This document shows, piece by piece, positions 32,877-43,500 of a stretch of DNA of 64,000 bases (within the stretch, counting starts at the first letter, position 1; each line of letters opens with the position of its first letter). The position numbers were made by a program, and so were the translations under genes. The notes beneath the pieces are model-generated. The model searched no databases. It had not been told where the DNA came from and saw only the letters and a program-made list of their open reading frames with translations. The stretch spans positions 10,647,655-10,711,654 of the forward strand of contig CAJINV010000004.1 of the NCBI GenBank assembly GCA_905178155.1, read 5' to 3'. This DNA is from Amoebophrya sp. A120. Taxonomy: Eukaryota; Sar; Dinophyceae; Syndiniales; Amoebophryaceae.

Positions 32877-35863
32877 ATGTTCAAGCGAGTGTTGGCAACG
32901 CAGGGCCTGGGCGCCGCGCACGACGACTCCGACTCGGAGGACATGACGGTGCGGCAAAAAACCCGCATGTACAACAAGTTCATTCCCGGCGCCGCACGGG
33001 GTCAGTCGTGTCAAGAAGATGATGATATTGTTAAGGCTTACAGAAATTAGTTCCTACCCTTGTTCCCGAAAGCTTAGGTTTGAAAAAAATGGAAACAAAC
33101 CGCGAGGGGGGTTTAGCTTGCACACTCTCGCAGTCGCTTGGAATGGCCGAAGGCCATGAACCCTGTGGCTGGGAAGCAGCCAGCGTGCGAGCTTGGGGGA
33201 GAATGGGCAGCCGTCTTCGGCGGGGCTGCCGCATTAGTATTTGATGTGGCGAAAACCCTTGGGAACAAATTGCTGGAAGTCACCTGCGTAAGATTTGTGG
33301 TCCGATCGGCAATACCTATTGGAGCACAAACCCTACGCAGGTGAGTTACGGATATTAGCTCTCAGGATTTCCGCCGCATCACGAAATTCTTGACGCAGCG
33401 AAGATCCTGGGAAATAATTTCTGTAAGCTACCTGCGTAAGATTTGTCTTCTCACTGGTAATACCGATCTGGGCACAAATCTTATGCAGGTGACTTACAGA
33501 AATTACTTCCCAGGATTTGCGTGCTGCGTCTCCAATCGCCTCACTTGGAAACGAGGATCATCAGTGTGTCCGAGTGTGGCGACTGGAAACGCAGTACGCA
33601 AATCCCAGGAGTGCATTTCTTTGAGGCACGAAAGCCGAAGCTGTAGGCGCGCGAGTTCTGCTGTGCTCTTAGGTAAGAAAGCTCGCGCAGCAGCTTTCCC
33701 CTCCTGGCCTTCTAGAAGCGTGCGTCTGAACACATGCACAGAAAGATCTACTTTTTCTTCTAGGAAGAAAACGCAAACTCTTCTAGAAGAAGAAGCGCCT
33801 TCTTCTAGAAGCTGCGTTTTCTAGAAGAAAGCAAAGCTGTGTCTTCTACAGGAAGACCAGCCTTCTAGAAGAAGACAAAACTTCGCGTCTTCTTCTAGAA
33901 GAGGACGCAGCTTCTTCTAGAAGAAGAAGCTGCCTTTTCTTCTAGGAACTCAGTTTCTAGAAGAAAACTTCTTCTTGTCCAAATGAGATGACTGCAGAAA
34001 AAACACGGAAATCCTGGGAACTCATTTCTGTAAGTCCGTTGCGTAGGGTTTGCACTCAGGTGGGGATTACCGATCGAAATACAGATCCTACGCAACCTAC
34101 TTACAGAAATGAGTTCCCAGGATCCCACATCCGAGAATTCTCGGATGTAAGTTCACATCCGAGAAATTTTCGAACGTGGACGGACATTCGAGAATTCCTC
34201 GGATTGCAGCTCACATCCGAGAACTTAGCGGATGTGAGCCGCAAGAGAACTTTCGCGCGCAAAGTGCCGAACTTTGGCGCCCTGCTCGTGAAAGTTCGAT
34301 CCGCGTGTCCAAATGGGGTGATTGCAGAAAAAACACGGAAATCCTGGGAACTAATTTCTGTAAGTTCATTCCCGGCGCCGCACGGGGCCAGTCGTGTCAA
34401 GAAGATGATAATAATGTTCTCAGCAAGGGCGAGGGCCAACATTCTCTTGATGTGGAAGATGAGCCAGTACATGTGATGAACAAGCGTGGAAACTACAGAG
34501 GTGATGAACAATCCAGTAGCTTTTGCTCCGAGGAGGAAGAGACCGACTCCGTGGACGAGGGGGATGATGTTGAAGAGCCTACTGGTGCGGCGGCGTTAAA
34601 GATGAAAATAAAGCTGCCCTCTGAAGAAGGTGAAGCCGCACCAGACGACGGTGGCCGAAAGGTTGTACCAAAGACCTCCACTGCGCGCTGTACTACCCGG
34701 CCTTCCATCGACAGTGACGACGACAGTGATTTTGACGACACGCCCGCGTGGCCCGCGGCGTGCGAGGTGGAGCGCAGCGCGAAGCCGCTGACCAGCAAGT
34801 TCCGGTGCGAGCTCTGCCCGGATAAGATTTTGAAGTCGCAAGCGGAGCTGGACGGGCACTTGCGGTCGAAAAAGCACCGGAAAGTGGTGGAGGAACTGGA
34901 GCGGGCGGCGAAGATGGGCTTCGCCAAGTATGAACAGGAACTACTGAAGAAGCAAGCGGCGGAGCAAAATTCAAATCACCTCCAAGGTGGTCGTGGGTCT
35001 GCGACGCGAAAGAATGCGACCGGAGATGAGGACAAGTCGCTCTTATCAAATGTAAAAATGTGTGGGTCTGGAAACTTGTGATGCTGTGTGGCGTATCATG
35101 AAGAGGCCACAATTGCTGGCTCAGCATGACAAGTTTCTGAGTGTCTAGGTGTTGCCTATTCTGCATGACAAACTGCGTTTCTGCATCACAGAAAAGTAGC
35201 GCTCTTGGGTAACGTGCACGACAGATTTAAGAGTCATGCCAGACAAGCATGACAAACATGCATTCTTCCAGACCCAGACATTTTTACAGTTGATAGCTTT
35301 GGTCCGAGGCGAAAAAGAAGCGGGAGGCGAAAAAGGAGAAGTATCTGGCGAAAAAGAGAGAGCAGAAGCGGAAGGGCCGCGCCGCGGCGGCGGTTTTGAA
35401 GGGCGGAGTCAAGAAGGACGATGGTCGTGAGAAGCAAGAGAATGTTGGGAAGAAAAAAGGTAACAAGAAAGGTCCGCCTGCGGAGAAAAAGAAGGAAGAT
35501 CAAGTTGACACTACAGCCACTTCTGCGGCGTTAATACGAGGCGAAAAAGGCAGTACAAAGGTGGACAAAAAGCAACATCCAAAAGGGAAAGCAGGTTCGG
35601 GAAGCAAATCGAATGGCGACGATACCAATATCCTTGCGACATCTACGGCATCTGCCGTTGTAGTAGAAGCGGAGCAAAAGGAGAAAAAAACATCATTGTC
35701 GGTGGCAGGGCGAAAGAAAAAGCCTGCTGCGAAGGTGAAAGCAGTAGAAGACGGCTCTGCGAAAATCGAAAACGGTGCGAAGACGGTGAAGAGCCGCGGG
35801 ACCAATGTGGTCGAGAAAAAAGTCGTGAAGAAGGTCGTCGGAAAGAAAAAGAAGCAAAAGTAA
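32877..35863 (+). CDS. U1-type (C2H2) zinc-finger protein with Lys-rich tail
   Basis: Starts MFKRVLATQGLG at 32877. A segment encoding KFIPGAARGQSCQEDD is present twice, at 32967-33024 and 34366-34420, with a 1.3-kb non-coding composite between. The coding frame then runs 34366-35043, skips an introner, and runs 35301-35863. Features in order: acidic N-terminal half; a zinc finger CELCPDKILKSQAELDGHLR followed by SKKH (C-x2-C-x13-H-x5-H, the JAZ/U1 matrin-like spacing); then a helix rich in Lys/Glu and a ~180-residue Lys-rich tail. Such fingers often bind dsRNA or pre-ribosomal RNA (compare DNAJC21, Bud20), but I cannot name an ortholog. How the duplicated segment is spliced is unresolved. 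Confidence 0.65.
33404..33516. repeat. Near-perfect palindromic unit carrying GT and AG splice signals
   Basis: Left arm ATCCTGGGAAATAATTTCTG then TAAGC; right arm GACTTACAGAAATTACTTCC then CAGGAT. Because the arms are inverse, GTAAG near one end becomes CTTACAG at the other, so the palindrome presents a GT-AG intron between TTTCT and AAAT. The unit at 34010-34123 has the same design. Confidence 0.8.
33745..33975. repeat. Cluster of TTCTAGAA palindromes
   Basis: At least eight copies of TTCTAGAAGAA or its inverse in about 230 bp. The octamer resembles the heat-shock-element core, but the site is intronic and the palindromes look like nested hairpins, so I do not call it a promoter. Confidence 0.7.
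35044..35295. mobile_element. Introner, family A, subfamily A2
   Basis: TATCAAATGTAAAAATGTGT left, right end ACATTTTTACAGTTGATA. Target duplication gctct / gcttt, one synonymous mismatch. Excision joins DKSL to WSEAKKKRE in frame. The interior closely resembles 49115-49373 in the DHHC gene, in the same orientation. Confidence 0.93.
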
Positions 35864-36543
35864 ATAACTCGAACCTGCTGAGTTTGTCCTATGCTTTCAT
35901 CTTGCAACGCCAATCGCGAAAGAAATCGCTCACGCGATATCTTGAATCCACCTGAGGACGCTCTATGGATTGTGGAGCGAAGGCGCAGGTAGTGCTGCAT
36001 GGCGTAGCTATCCGAACGAAAAAAATATGCAACGTGGTGTCTTTCACTTTCAAGTGCTTTTTATCGCTGGAAAAAAGATAAAGAAGTAGAAGCAGCGGCG
36101 ACTGCTCCACATGGTTGTGGCAATGTCCATATGGAAATGTTCAAGGTCGTACTTTCACGAAGAGGAGGCTGAGTTCTGGTTCTCCTCTGCCTCTGTGTGT
36201 GCGTCATCCGTAAGTGAACAAGATCAGATAGCGGGTTTCCGTTTCGAAAGAGGTCATGTTTTGTTTCATCTGAAATGTTGTGGAGGTAGTTGTACTCTTG
36301 GCGATCTGATCTCCACTCGCATTCGGTGGAGGAGCAGCAGGAGATAAAAGCTAAGCCAGCAGTTTTGCTTTTGGGACGAGGTGCGCGGTTACTTAACAAA
36401 TATTTCGTGCGACTGAGAAAGGGTAGAGAATCATTTTTGACGTTTTTGCCAATTAAGATTAAGTAAGCATATGTGCTGTAGGACTGAGAAATACTTTAAA
36501 TCTTTTTTTACATGCTAGCAACTAGACTGGAACGAGAAAAAAC
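35864..36543. other. Intergenic spacer
   Basis: No supported feature. Confidence 0.5.
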
Positions 36544-37326
36544 ATGCCTCAAGCTGCTTATCTAGGACATCTCTTGTCCTTGTTGGTTCACCTTTCGTCG
36601 TGTTTTTTTGGTCCCTTGTTGCTCTACTTCCCGATTGTTCCACCAGCCAACGGCTTAGATCTGCTTGCGCGGGGACCCCCTCCGCGACCGGCCGGAGCCC
36701 CCCCGACGCCCCGCGCCCATGGTCGAAGCGTGAGTCCCGGCATGAGGAGCGTAGCAACTACGGCAACCTCTTTGTCACCCTCCCGGCGCCAGCTCAGTGG
36801 TCTCCTGACAGGTACACCGCGCGCGGGTGGGCAGCCTTTGCTCCATCCCGCGATTGCGTCACCGGGTCACTTGGCAGGTCCACGCTCGTTCGTTCGGGCG
36901 CAAGATAGTAGCAGTACCCCAGGTGGCGCAACAAGTGGCTTTGGTTTAGTTGGTCCCCTCGTCGGCGGGGGCACGTCAACGCCAAGGTCCGGACTGATCG
37001 GAACGAGAAGTACCAACGGAACAATTCTGACCCCCGTCTCGCATTATGGCGGAGGTTTGTCTCGACTCGCTCAACCTTCGTTGTCAACAACGCCCCGAGC
37101 TGCTCCTGCAGGCGGCGCGACGGGGTACTACAGCGGGGACGACCAGGTCGTGCCGTACGGCTACGGGGACCCGGTGATCTGGGGCTTCACGCACTCCGGC
37201 ATCGTGGTCGGAAAGCCCGTGCTGGATCGCAACAATCGGGTGGCGCTGCACGTGCGCTACTCGGACCCCGTGATGGGGGACTCGCACTTGGGGCTCGTCC
37301 CTGTGGCGGACTTGCGGAGGGCGTGA
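36544..37326 (+). CDS. Small protein with hydrophobic leader, unknown
   Basis: 260 residues. The N-terminus (LGHLLSLLVHLSSCFFGPLL) is hydrophobic, followed by a Pro/Ser/Gly/Thr-rich region. The last ~75 residues form a compact segment: VVPYGYGDPVIWGFTHSGIV, then VGKPVLDRNNRVALHVRYSDP, reminiscent of a small beta-barrel. I do not recognise the family. No intron. Confidence 0.6.
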   Translation: MPQAAYLGHLLSLLVHLSSCFFGPLLLYFPIVPPANGLDLLARGPPPRPAGAPPTPRAHGRSVSPGMRSVATTATSLSPSRRQLSGLLTGTPRAGGQPLLHPAIASPGHLAGPRSFVRAQDSSSTPGGATSGFGLVGPLVGGGTSTPRSGLIGTRSTNGTILTPVSHYGGGLSRLAQPSLSTTPRAAPAGGATGYYSGDDQVVPYGYGDPVIWGFTHSGIVVGKPVLDRNNRVALHVRYSDPVMGDSHLGLVPVADLRRA

Positions 37327-38351
37327 CGGGGCGGGACTTCTACGAAATATACGAGGTCGTTTTTCAAAGTATTGGTAGTTCACTACAGTACGCTAAAAGT
37401 AGTATTTGAGCAGCAGTTTTTATTTTGTTGGTTTCAGTACGTAAATACGGCATGTTCCCTGGCATGAAACTCTACCGGTGTAACTCGTGCTGGCACACGA
37501 GTCTCTGTCCTCTCTTCGTGTCTAGTTTCTATTTTCACCAGCACGATCTCGACCACAGATCGCTGTTTCTGTGGTCGGTTACACTTCAAATACAAATGCA
37601 TGCAGCGTCCAGATGTTATACTAGTACTACTTTGAATTCTACTTGGAGCTCCCATTCCATTAGGCCTGCCGATGTGCTGTTGTCTGCGAAATGCAAAACA
37701 GAAGGTTATTGCTTCGTGCAAAGAGATGATTTATAGTAGAGTTGTGAACCATAAAGAAGTTCAAGTTTCAACGGCAGTAGGATTGAGTTACAGATAGAGA
37801 TGTTGCACTGAGCTCATAGCAACTGCACCACGCGAATGAGGATCAGAAATGCAAAACTTGGCAGAGTAGAAACTGTCAACAAGCCATCGCAGGAAAAGGA
37901 TCAAATAAGCAAAAAATTATGAAATCGATCCCCCGCCTCAAAAATCGATCACAGCGCGCTGAATCCAGAATGAGTTGATGCCCGGACTGTAATCCTTGGC
38001 TTTGCCAAAAGAGAGAAAGCGCGTTCCAGAATTAAGTATTGCAGCAGTTGTAACTACGAGCAGGCGTGATCTGCCATCATGCTCTTTTTCCTCACCAGTC
38101 TTGAAAAGCCTCATTAAAATCCTCAGGACAGAAAAGGCAAGCTCAACATTTTCCGGAGTTGCAGACAGATGAGTGGCGTTCTGTAGTGGCGTAACTAATA
38201 AGACATAAGTACTAGAGGACCGGAACCTGCTAGTAAGTTAGTACTTACGTACCGACTGACGTAAGTTGTATTAAGCTGTAATTTGCTTGAATCGCGACCT
38301 AGACTTAGATACGTTTTCGGCATACCTGTCTCACAGGAAAAAAAAGCGAAA
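37327..38351. other. Intergenic spacer
   Basis: About 1 kb with no supported gene or repeat. Confidence 0.5.
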
Positions 38352-38849
38352 ATGATCATTCCAATCCGGTGTTACACCTGCGGCAAGGTGACGGGAAACC
38401 TGTGGGAGAAGTACCTGCAGCACCTGCAAGAGGGTCTTTCAGAGAAAGATGCCCTGGACGCCTGCGGATGCAACCGCTACTGCTGCAGACGTACTTTACC
38501 GAATTATGTTGAAAAACGCATTTAATGTTGCTATTTCCCTGCATGTAGAAATCGGTGGGCACGACCACAGTTGGGCTTCATGTTGAATATCAATATGCCT
38601 TTATTTCCAAGGAGATGAACGACTGGAGTGGTTAAACAAAATCAACGACCATGATAATTTGCAATGCACAGCACTATGTTTATATAGTTTTGGATATCTT
38701 CGCCATGATGGTGATGTTTTCATTGGACCAAAAAAAATGCACACACAACAACAGGTATCCTGCTGACGCACGTAGATCTGATCGAAAAGCTGCTGAACTA
38801 CAACATTCACGAGGTGCGCGGCGAGCAGCAACAAATTCCCAATCAGTGA
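38352..38849 (+). CDS. RPB10: RNA polymerase I/II/III subunit RPB10
   Basis: Exons 38352-38490 and 38755-38849, joined by a GT-AG intron (38491-38754), give 77 residues. The family hallmarks are all present: N-terminal [13 protein letters not shown] (CxxC of the zinc site), the helical DALDACG segment, CCRR (the second zinc cysteine pair), and [13 protein letters not shown] near the C-terminus. RPB10 is the small zinc-binding assembly subunit shared by the three nuclear polymerases. The length is close to the usual 65-75 residues, with a short Gln-containing tail. The single intron is conventional, unlike the neighbours' introners. Confidence 0.97.
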
Positions 38850-40591
38850 AGACAAAACGCCTCTGGAGCAGGCGTCCAAGAGAAACACTGGCAGGAGCGC
38901 CGAGGGGACACGACCAGGTCGTGCAAAATATTTGTGGAGATCCTCCCGACCACGCAGAAGCACGACCTGTACTGTCTGGTCGGGGGCATGGTCGTTGGAA
39001 CTACGTAACAAGAAGATGTTCTGTAGTAATCCAGATCCATGACCAGGACGAGCACAAATGCCTCGCCGACTGTATCAGAGCTGCCAAGTTGTAGAAAAAA
39101 AACAACCTCCACACACTATGCACATTTAACGACACGCGCACGACGGGGAACATCGAATAAAAACGCGGAATTTTTTCTTTCCGTGCACGACGACCGGATT
39201 TTTTGAAAGAGACGGAGCTCTTGGTCAAGAAACAGCACATGAGGGATAGTTTTCCTGAGACTCTGACGTTTTACTTGGCGCTTCCATGATGTTGGAAAGT
39301 GCTTTGATTTCCACTGCGCCGCAGCACATAAAAACATGAAGTGATGAAAAAAACAAAAGCATGGTGGTTCTCAGACGGTAGCAGCTTGCCAGTGTTGAGG
39401 CAAGATGGGAACAAAAAGGGAGGAATTTATTAATCCTATGTGGTGTTCCGCTTTTTTCTAAACGTGAACTACTGTAGTTGCAGTAGAATCCACCCGGCTT
39501 GTGTCGTGACTGCTGGTAAAGGTAAAACAAAGAAAAGATCGTAGCTGTTGCGTCTTGATGTGAATTTTGTGACCGCTGTGCGCCTGGTGACACGTATCAA
39601 TCACAATCTCTTTTGACATTTCTACGCGAGGAACTTCGTGTGCAAAAAGTAGAAAAAACGGACCGTAGTAAACGCAAAGACTCACAAGGATCCAATGCTG
39701 TTAATTTTGAACTATGTTTGATTGTAGTGTAGGACGAGGACTACGAAAAATGCCGACGACAGTGGTGCAGTCAGGGCATCAATGAATCTGTTGGCGTATT
39801 TATGAAAGAAACCGAACTGAAGAAATAAACTCAGGCTCAGCTGGCTGTAAACCTGTTTCGATTTGCATTTTCGTTTTCTAGCTCGATAATCTCACACTCA
39901 CTGCATCACGAACAACTCTCCGCGTGCGCTATTCCGTGCTAGCATCACGGCCAGACATGCACATGCTGCGGGGAAAAGATCGAAATGCTTTGAGGAAAAA
40001 CGAAACCAGGCACGATATGCTCTCAATCTGAACGACACTCTGATGACAGCTCTGCCACTCTGTTCTTTTCTTTGCGTGTATTCACTACGTTTGCTGCATA
40101 TACACTCTTGATAACGGAAGATTAGGAGAAAACGGAATAAACCGGATGTGTCGAGTACCGTAGTCCGCGCTGTAACGTAGTGGTCTTGGTGACAGCACCT
40201 CCGTGATTATTACCTATGTAAAAAAGGTTGAGGTTCTGATATCTTCTTCACGCCAAAAATAATGTCATTGTCACTACGTCACGGACAGGGAGTCGGCGCC
40301 GCGTCTCGCACATCTTCCCCAGGGCATCGGCGTTGCCACGCGAGCTTACCGCAGCGCAGCCCTAGCGCCAGCTCTGGTCAGGTGCTGGCAGTAACATGTT
40401 GAACCATGTTTCTTTCCGGTGATCCGCGTCTACTTGAGAAGTCGGTCCAGAGACGAGGACGCCGCGGAGGCGCTGGCTAGCCCAGAAGGTTCGTCTTGTT
40501 GTCCTCTGCTAGCGGCAAGAACTGAGCAGTACCTCGGCCAGATCATCAGCAAGGCAGGGTCACCGAAAGTACAGAAGCAAAAACCACGGCC
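38850..40591. other. Intergenic spacer (1.7 kb)
   Basis: No supported gene on either strand. Short open frames near 40420-40590 overlap the DHHC start in other frames and are discounted. Confidence 0.5.
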
Positions 40592-43500
40592 ATGTACAAC
40601 AATTTCACTGCGTTTGCGCACGACAATTTGTTCGTGGTCGGACAGGACAAGAAGGACAAGAAACACAATATCGCTCGTCCTGGTGTTACAATCTCAACTG
40701 TTACAATTTCATTTTTTCAACTGTTACAATCTCAACTGTTACAATTTCATTGTGGAAAATCTGCTTTTAACCGCCCATTCTGCAGCAAGACAAAACGAAG
40801 ATTTTCATTGTAACAGTCGGGGTGTACTAGCACCTGAGCGCACTATACACAAGACCATCTGTTTATCGAGGAAAAAAATCATGTGAGTGTAACTTTTTTG
40901 GGCTGATGGCATGACTTGACAGATCTCTTCTACATGACAGAGAAAACCAGTAATGCGTGGCTAGTACGTGACAACGTATGACGTGAATAGAGGCTCTTTT
41001 CGAGGGTGTTTGGCATGGTAAGCGATAGTTGTTTTAAGTACATAGTTCTGCATCACAGACCTACACCCACACAGCTTTTTTCTTGCATACGGCTGCTGGA
41101 ACGTGCCGGAGAAACCGTTCCGCGAGTACCTCACCAAGAAAAGCGAGTTATCCATCTGAAAAACCTACTCACCCCACGTTTGTCATGCACTTTTGCATTC
41201 CATTTCCAGGCGGATGTCTCATGCGGCATTGTTTTTGTCGTGCGGAGGCCGCAAAGGTTCTGGATTTGTCTACCAGATTCCCAACCTATACTTAACATGG
41301 GGTGACGAGTACTACGTTTTTCCTGAGGATGCGAGTACGGGGGCGGCAGCAACATTTACTGCAAGGGGTTCTGCGTGACCGGCCCGAAATGGTTCCCCTT
41401 CCTGCGAACCTTCTCCCTGTCCGCGCTCCCGCTCGCCTTCTACCTCTACTTTCTTGTCCCCAGTTACCTGCTCGCAGATGACCGTTACCTTCCCGATGAG
41501 GGTCCCACTTCCCCGGTCTACGTAGCAAAGTGAAAAATAATGTTGATGATGTTGTTCTCCCCACAGTAGTGTGGAAGTGCGTGTCGTTGCAGGATTAGTT
41601 TTTTCGCATGAGTTGGCTTGTTCTGATAACGTTGTATCAATGTGAATTTGAGGACGTTGACATCGGAATGCAGACAAGAAGGCTGACAAGCGAACAATAC
41701 TGCAACGCGTTCTTCTTCTACGTCAATCGGTTTGTTCACTTTGATACCCCGGGGTGGGACCCCTCAGTCCCTGGTACGCCTGCTGCGGCGTCGACGCCCA
41801 GCTCTGGAGTGAAGGGCCCCCCGCGGGGCGGCCGCCGGGTCACCCCGAGAGTACCGTCGGGAGCAACATTGGGGCTGCAGAAGGCGCAGAACCACCCCGG
41901 GCGGCGGAAGTCATAAATCTCCTGGCGAGCAGTGGAGGACGACCTGGGCCGACTGCGACGGAAGGACCTACTTTTGTCGCAGCTCCTGCCGCAGGAGTAC
42001 CAGCATCGTCTTCGTCCGCCGGGGCCTCGGTGGACCAGAGTGTTTTTAGCCCCGGCAGCAGCACGAGAACATCTTCACGCAGCGCACGGATAGCAGAAGG
42101 GCCCGTTCTATCCTCAGGAAAAACGTCCCCACACCAGAGTCAAGATGGGAAATCTGCTAGACAAATCAGCCAGCTTTCGCTGTTTCGCATGACAGGTTTA
42201 CTCTCATAGTGTAGTCCTGTCTCGCTAGTTCAGCAGCGTCACAGATCTAGCATATCATGCTGATTCTAGCATCACAAACTCCAAAACACAAATAGAAAAT
42301 GCTTCTCTCATGGGGCGCCGCATGGGAAACTTTTTTGGCATGCAGATTTGCATGACAACTCTGGGAGGGGGACGTTTTTCCGCAGGATGCGTTCGTGTTG
42401 AAGATCGCGTCGAGAATGGAGGTGATGACCCATTGCCTATCAAATGTAAAAATATCTGGGTCTGGAAAAATGCAACCTGTCATGCTAAATCTGAAGCGTG
42501 CAAAAATCTGTGTTGCATGATTACCAAAAGTCGTCCAGTTTTGACCAAGTCGGGAGGGAGTTTCTCATGCAGGATAGGCATGAGAGAGAGCGCACAGAAT
42601 CTGTCATGCCGGGTCCTGCATGCCAGGCCTCATGGGTCATGGAAAACCTGCATCACAAATGTTGCATTCTTCCAGACCCAGACACTTTTGCATTTGATAT
42701 TGCCAGCACGGCCAGAACAGGAGTACACCGCGCTATCTATCCCCGAGAAAAAAGCAGACAGGGCATACTTGCAATGCAATGAGAAATTATGATTAACAGC
42801 AAAATGAAAATCTGTCATGGGCGACCCCGTCACTCCCCATAGCATCGTGTTTAAGACATGCCATACAGATTTTTTCGTCTATTCATTTTTGCATATTATA
42901 CAAATATGCCCTGCCGGTCTTTTTCTGTGGGATACTATCATCTGCTGGAATTGCGGGTGAGGAATCTACTTCGGTTGGCACGACCTCGACGAAGTCGTCC
43001 GATTCGCGAAAGCTGGAGCCGAACGATGAAAACGAAAAACAAGACACGGCTGCTCAAGACGGTGATCGTCAAGATTCGTCAAGAGATGAACGGCAAAGCC
43101 GCAGGAGAGACGAGCAGGACATAGAAATCGCTCAGGTGTTGCAATGTCGACCGTAGTTGTACTCCGTAGTTTTCAGAGACTACATCAAGGTCATGATCTC
43201 GACTGTAGAAGTAACCCCACAGGTAATGTTAAGATACGCATGACAAGTTCATCTTTTGAGATTCTTAAACTGGACATGGATCTTCAAGGGAAACTTGTGT
43301 TAAGTTTGTGAAAGCGGCAGGGGGGGAGATTTGGATATTCCTCATACTTTTCACGCAAAACAAAAGACTCCGGCCCTCATAATTGCAGCATGCTATTGCA
43401 GCACCTGAGCGGGCTATATGACGCATCTTTTTCAAGCCAGAGGTCCGCCTTTTCGTCATCGGGGGCGGAATTGCAAGACGTAGAACGACAGCGGGTTGTG

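Larger units (their letters stand above)
33031..34365. repeat. Composite palindromic insertion inside the zinc-finger gene
   Basis: The termini are CTTACAGAAATTAGTTCC and its exact inverse GGAACTAATTTCTGTAAG. The insertion is flanked by about 55-bp direct duplications of coding sequence. Inside are three near-palindromic units of about 110 bp (33257-33367, 33404-33516, 34010-34123), a cluster of TTCTAGAA palindromes (about 33745-33975), and a CACATCCGAGAA palindrome cluster (about 34125-34260). Confidence 0.85.

Noticed and set aside
33745-33975. Heat-shock promoter
   Set aside because: The TTCTAGAA cores match heat-shock elements, but the cluster sits in an intron among other palindromic units with no start downstream.
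35500-36000. Minus-strand frame of 166 codons over the zinc-finger gene 3' end
   Set aside because: It is antisense to the Lys-rich tail; the Phe-rich composition is the mirror of Lys codons.
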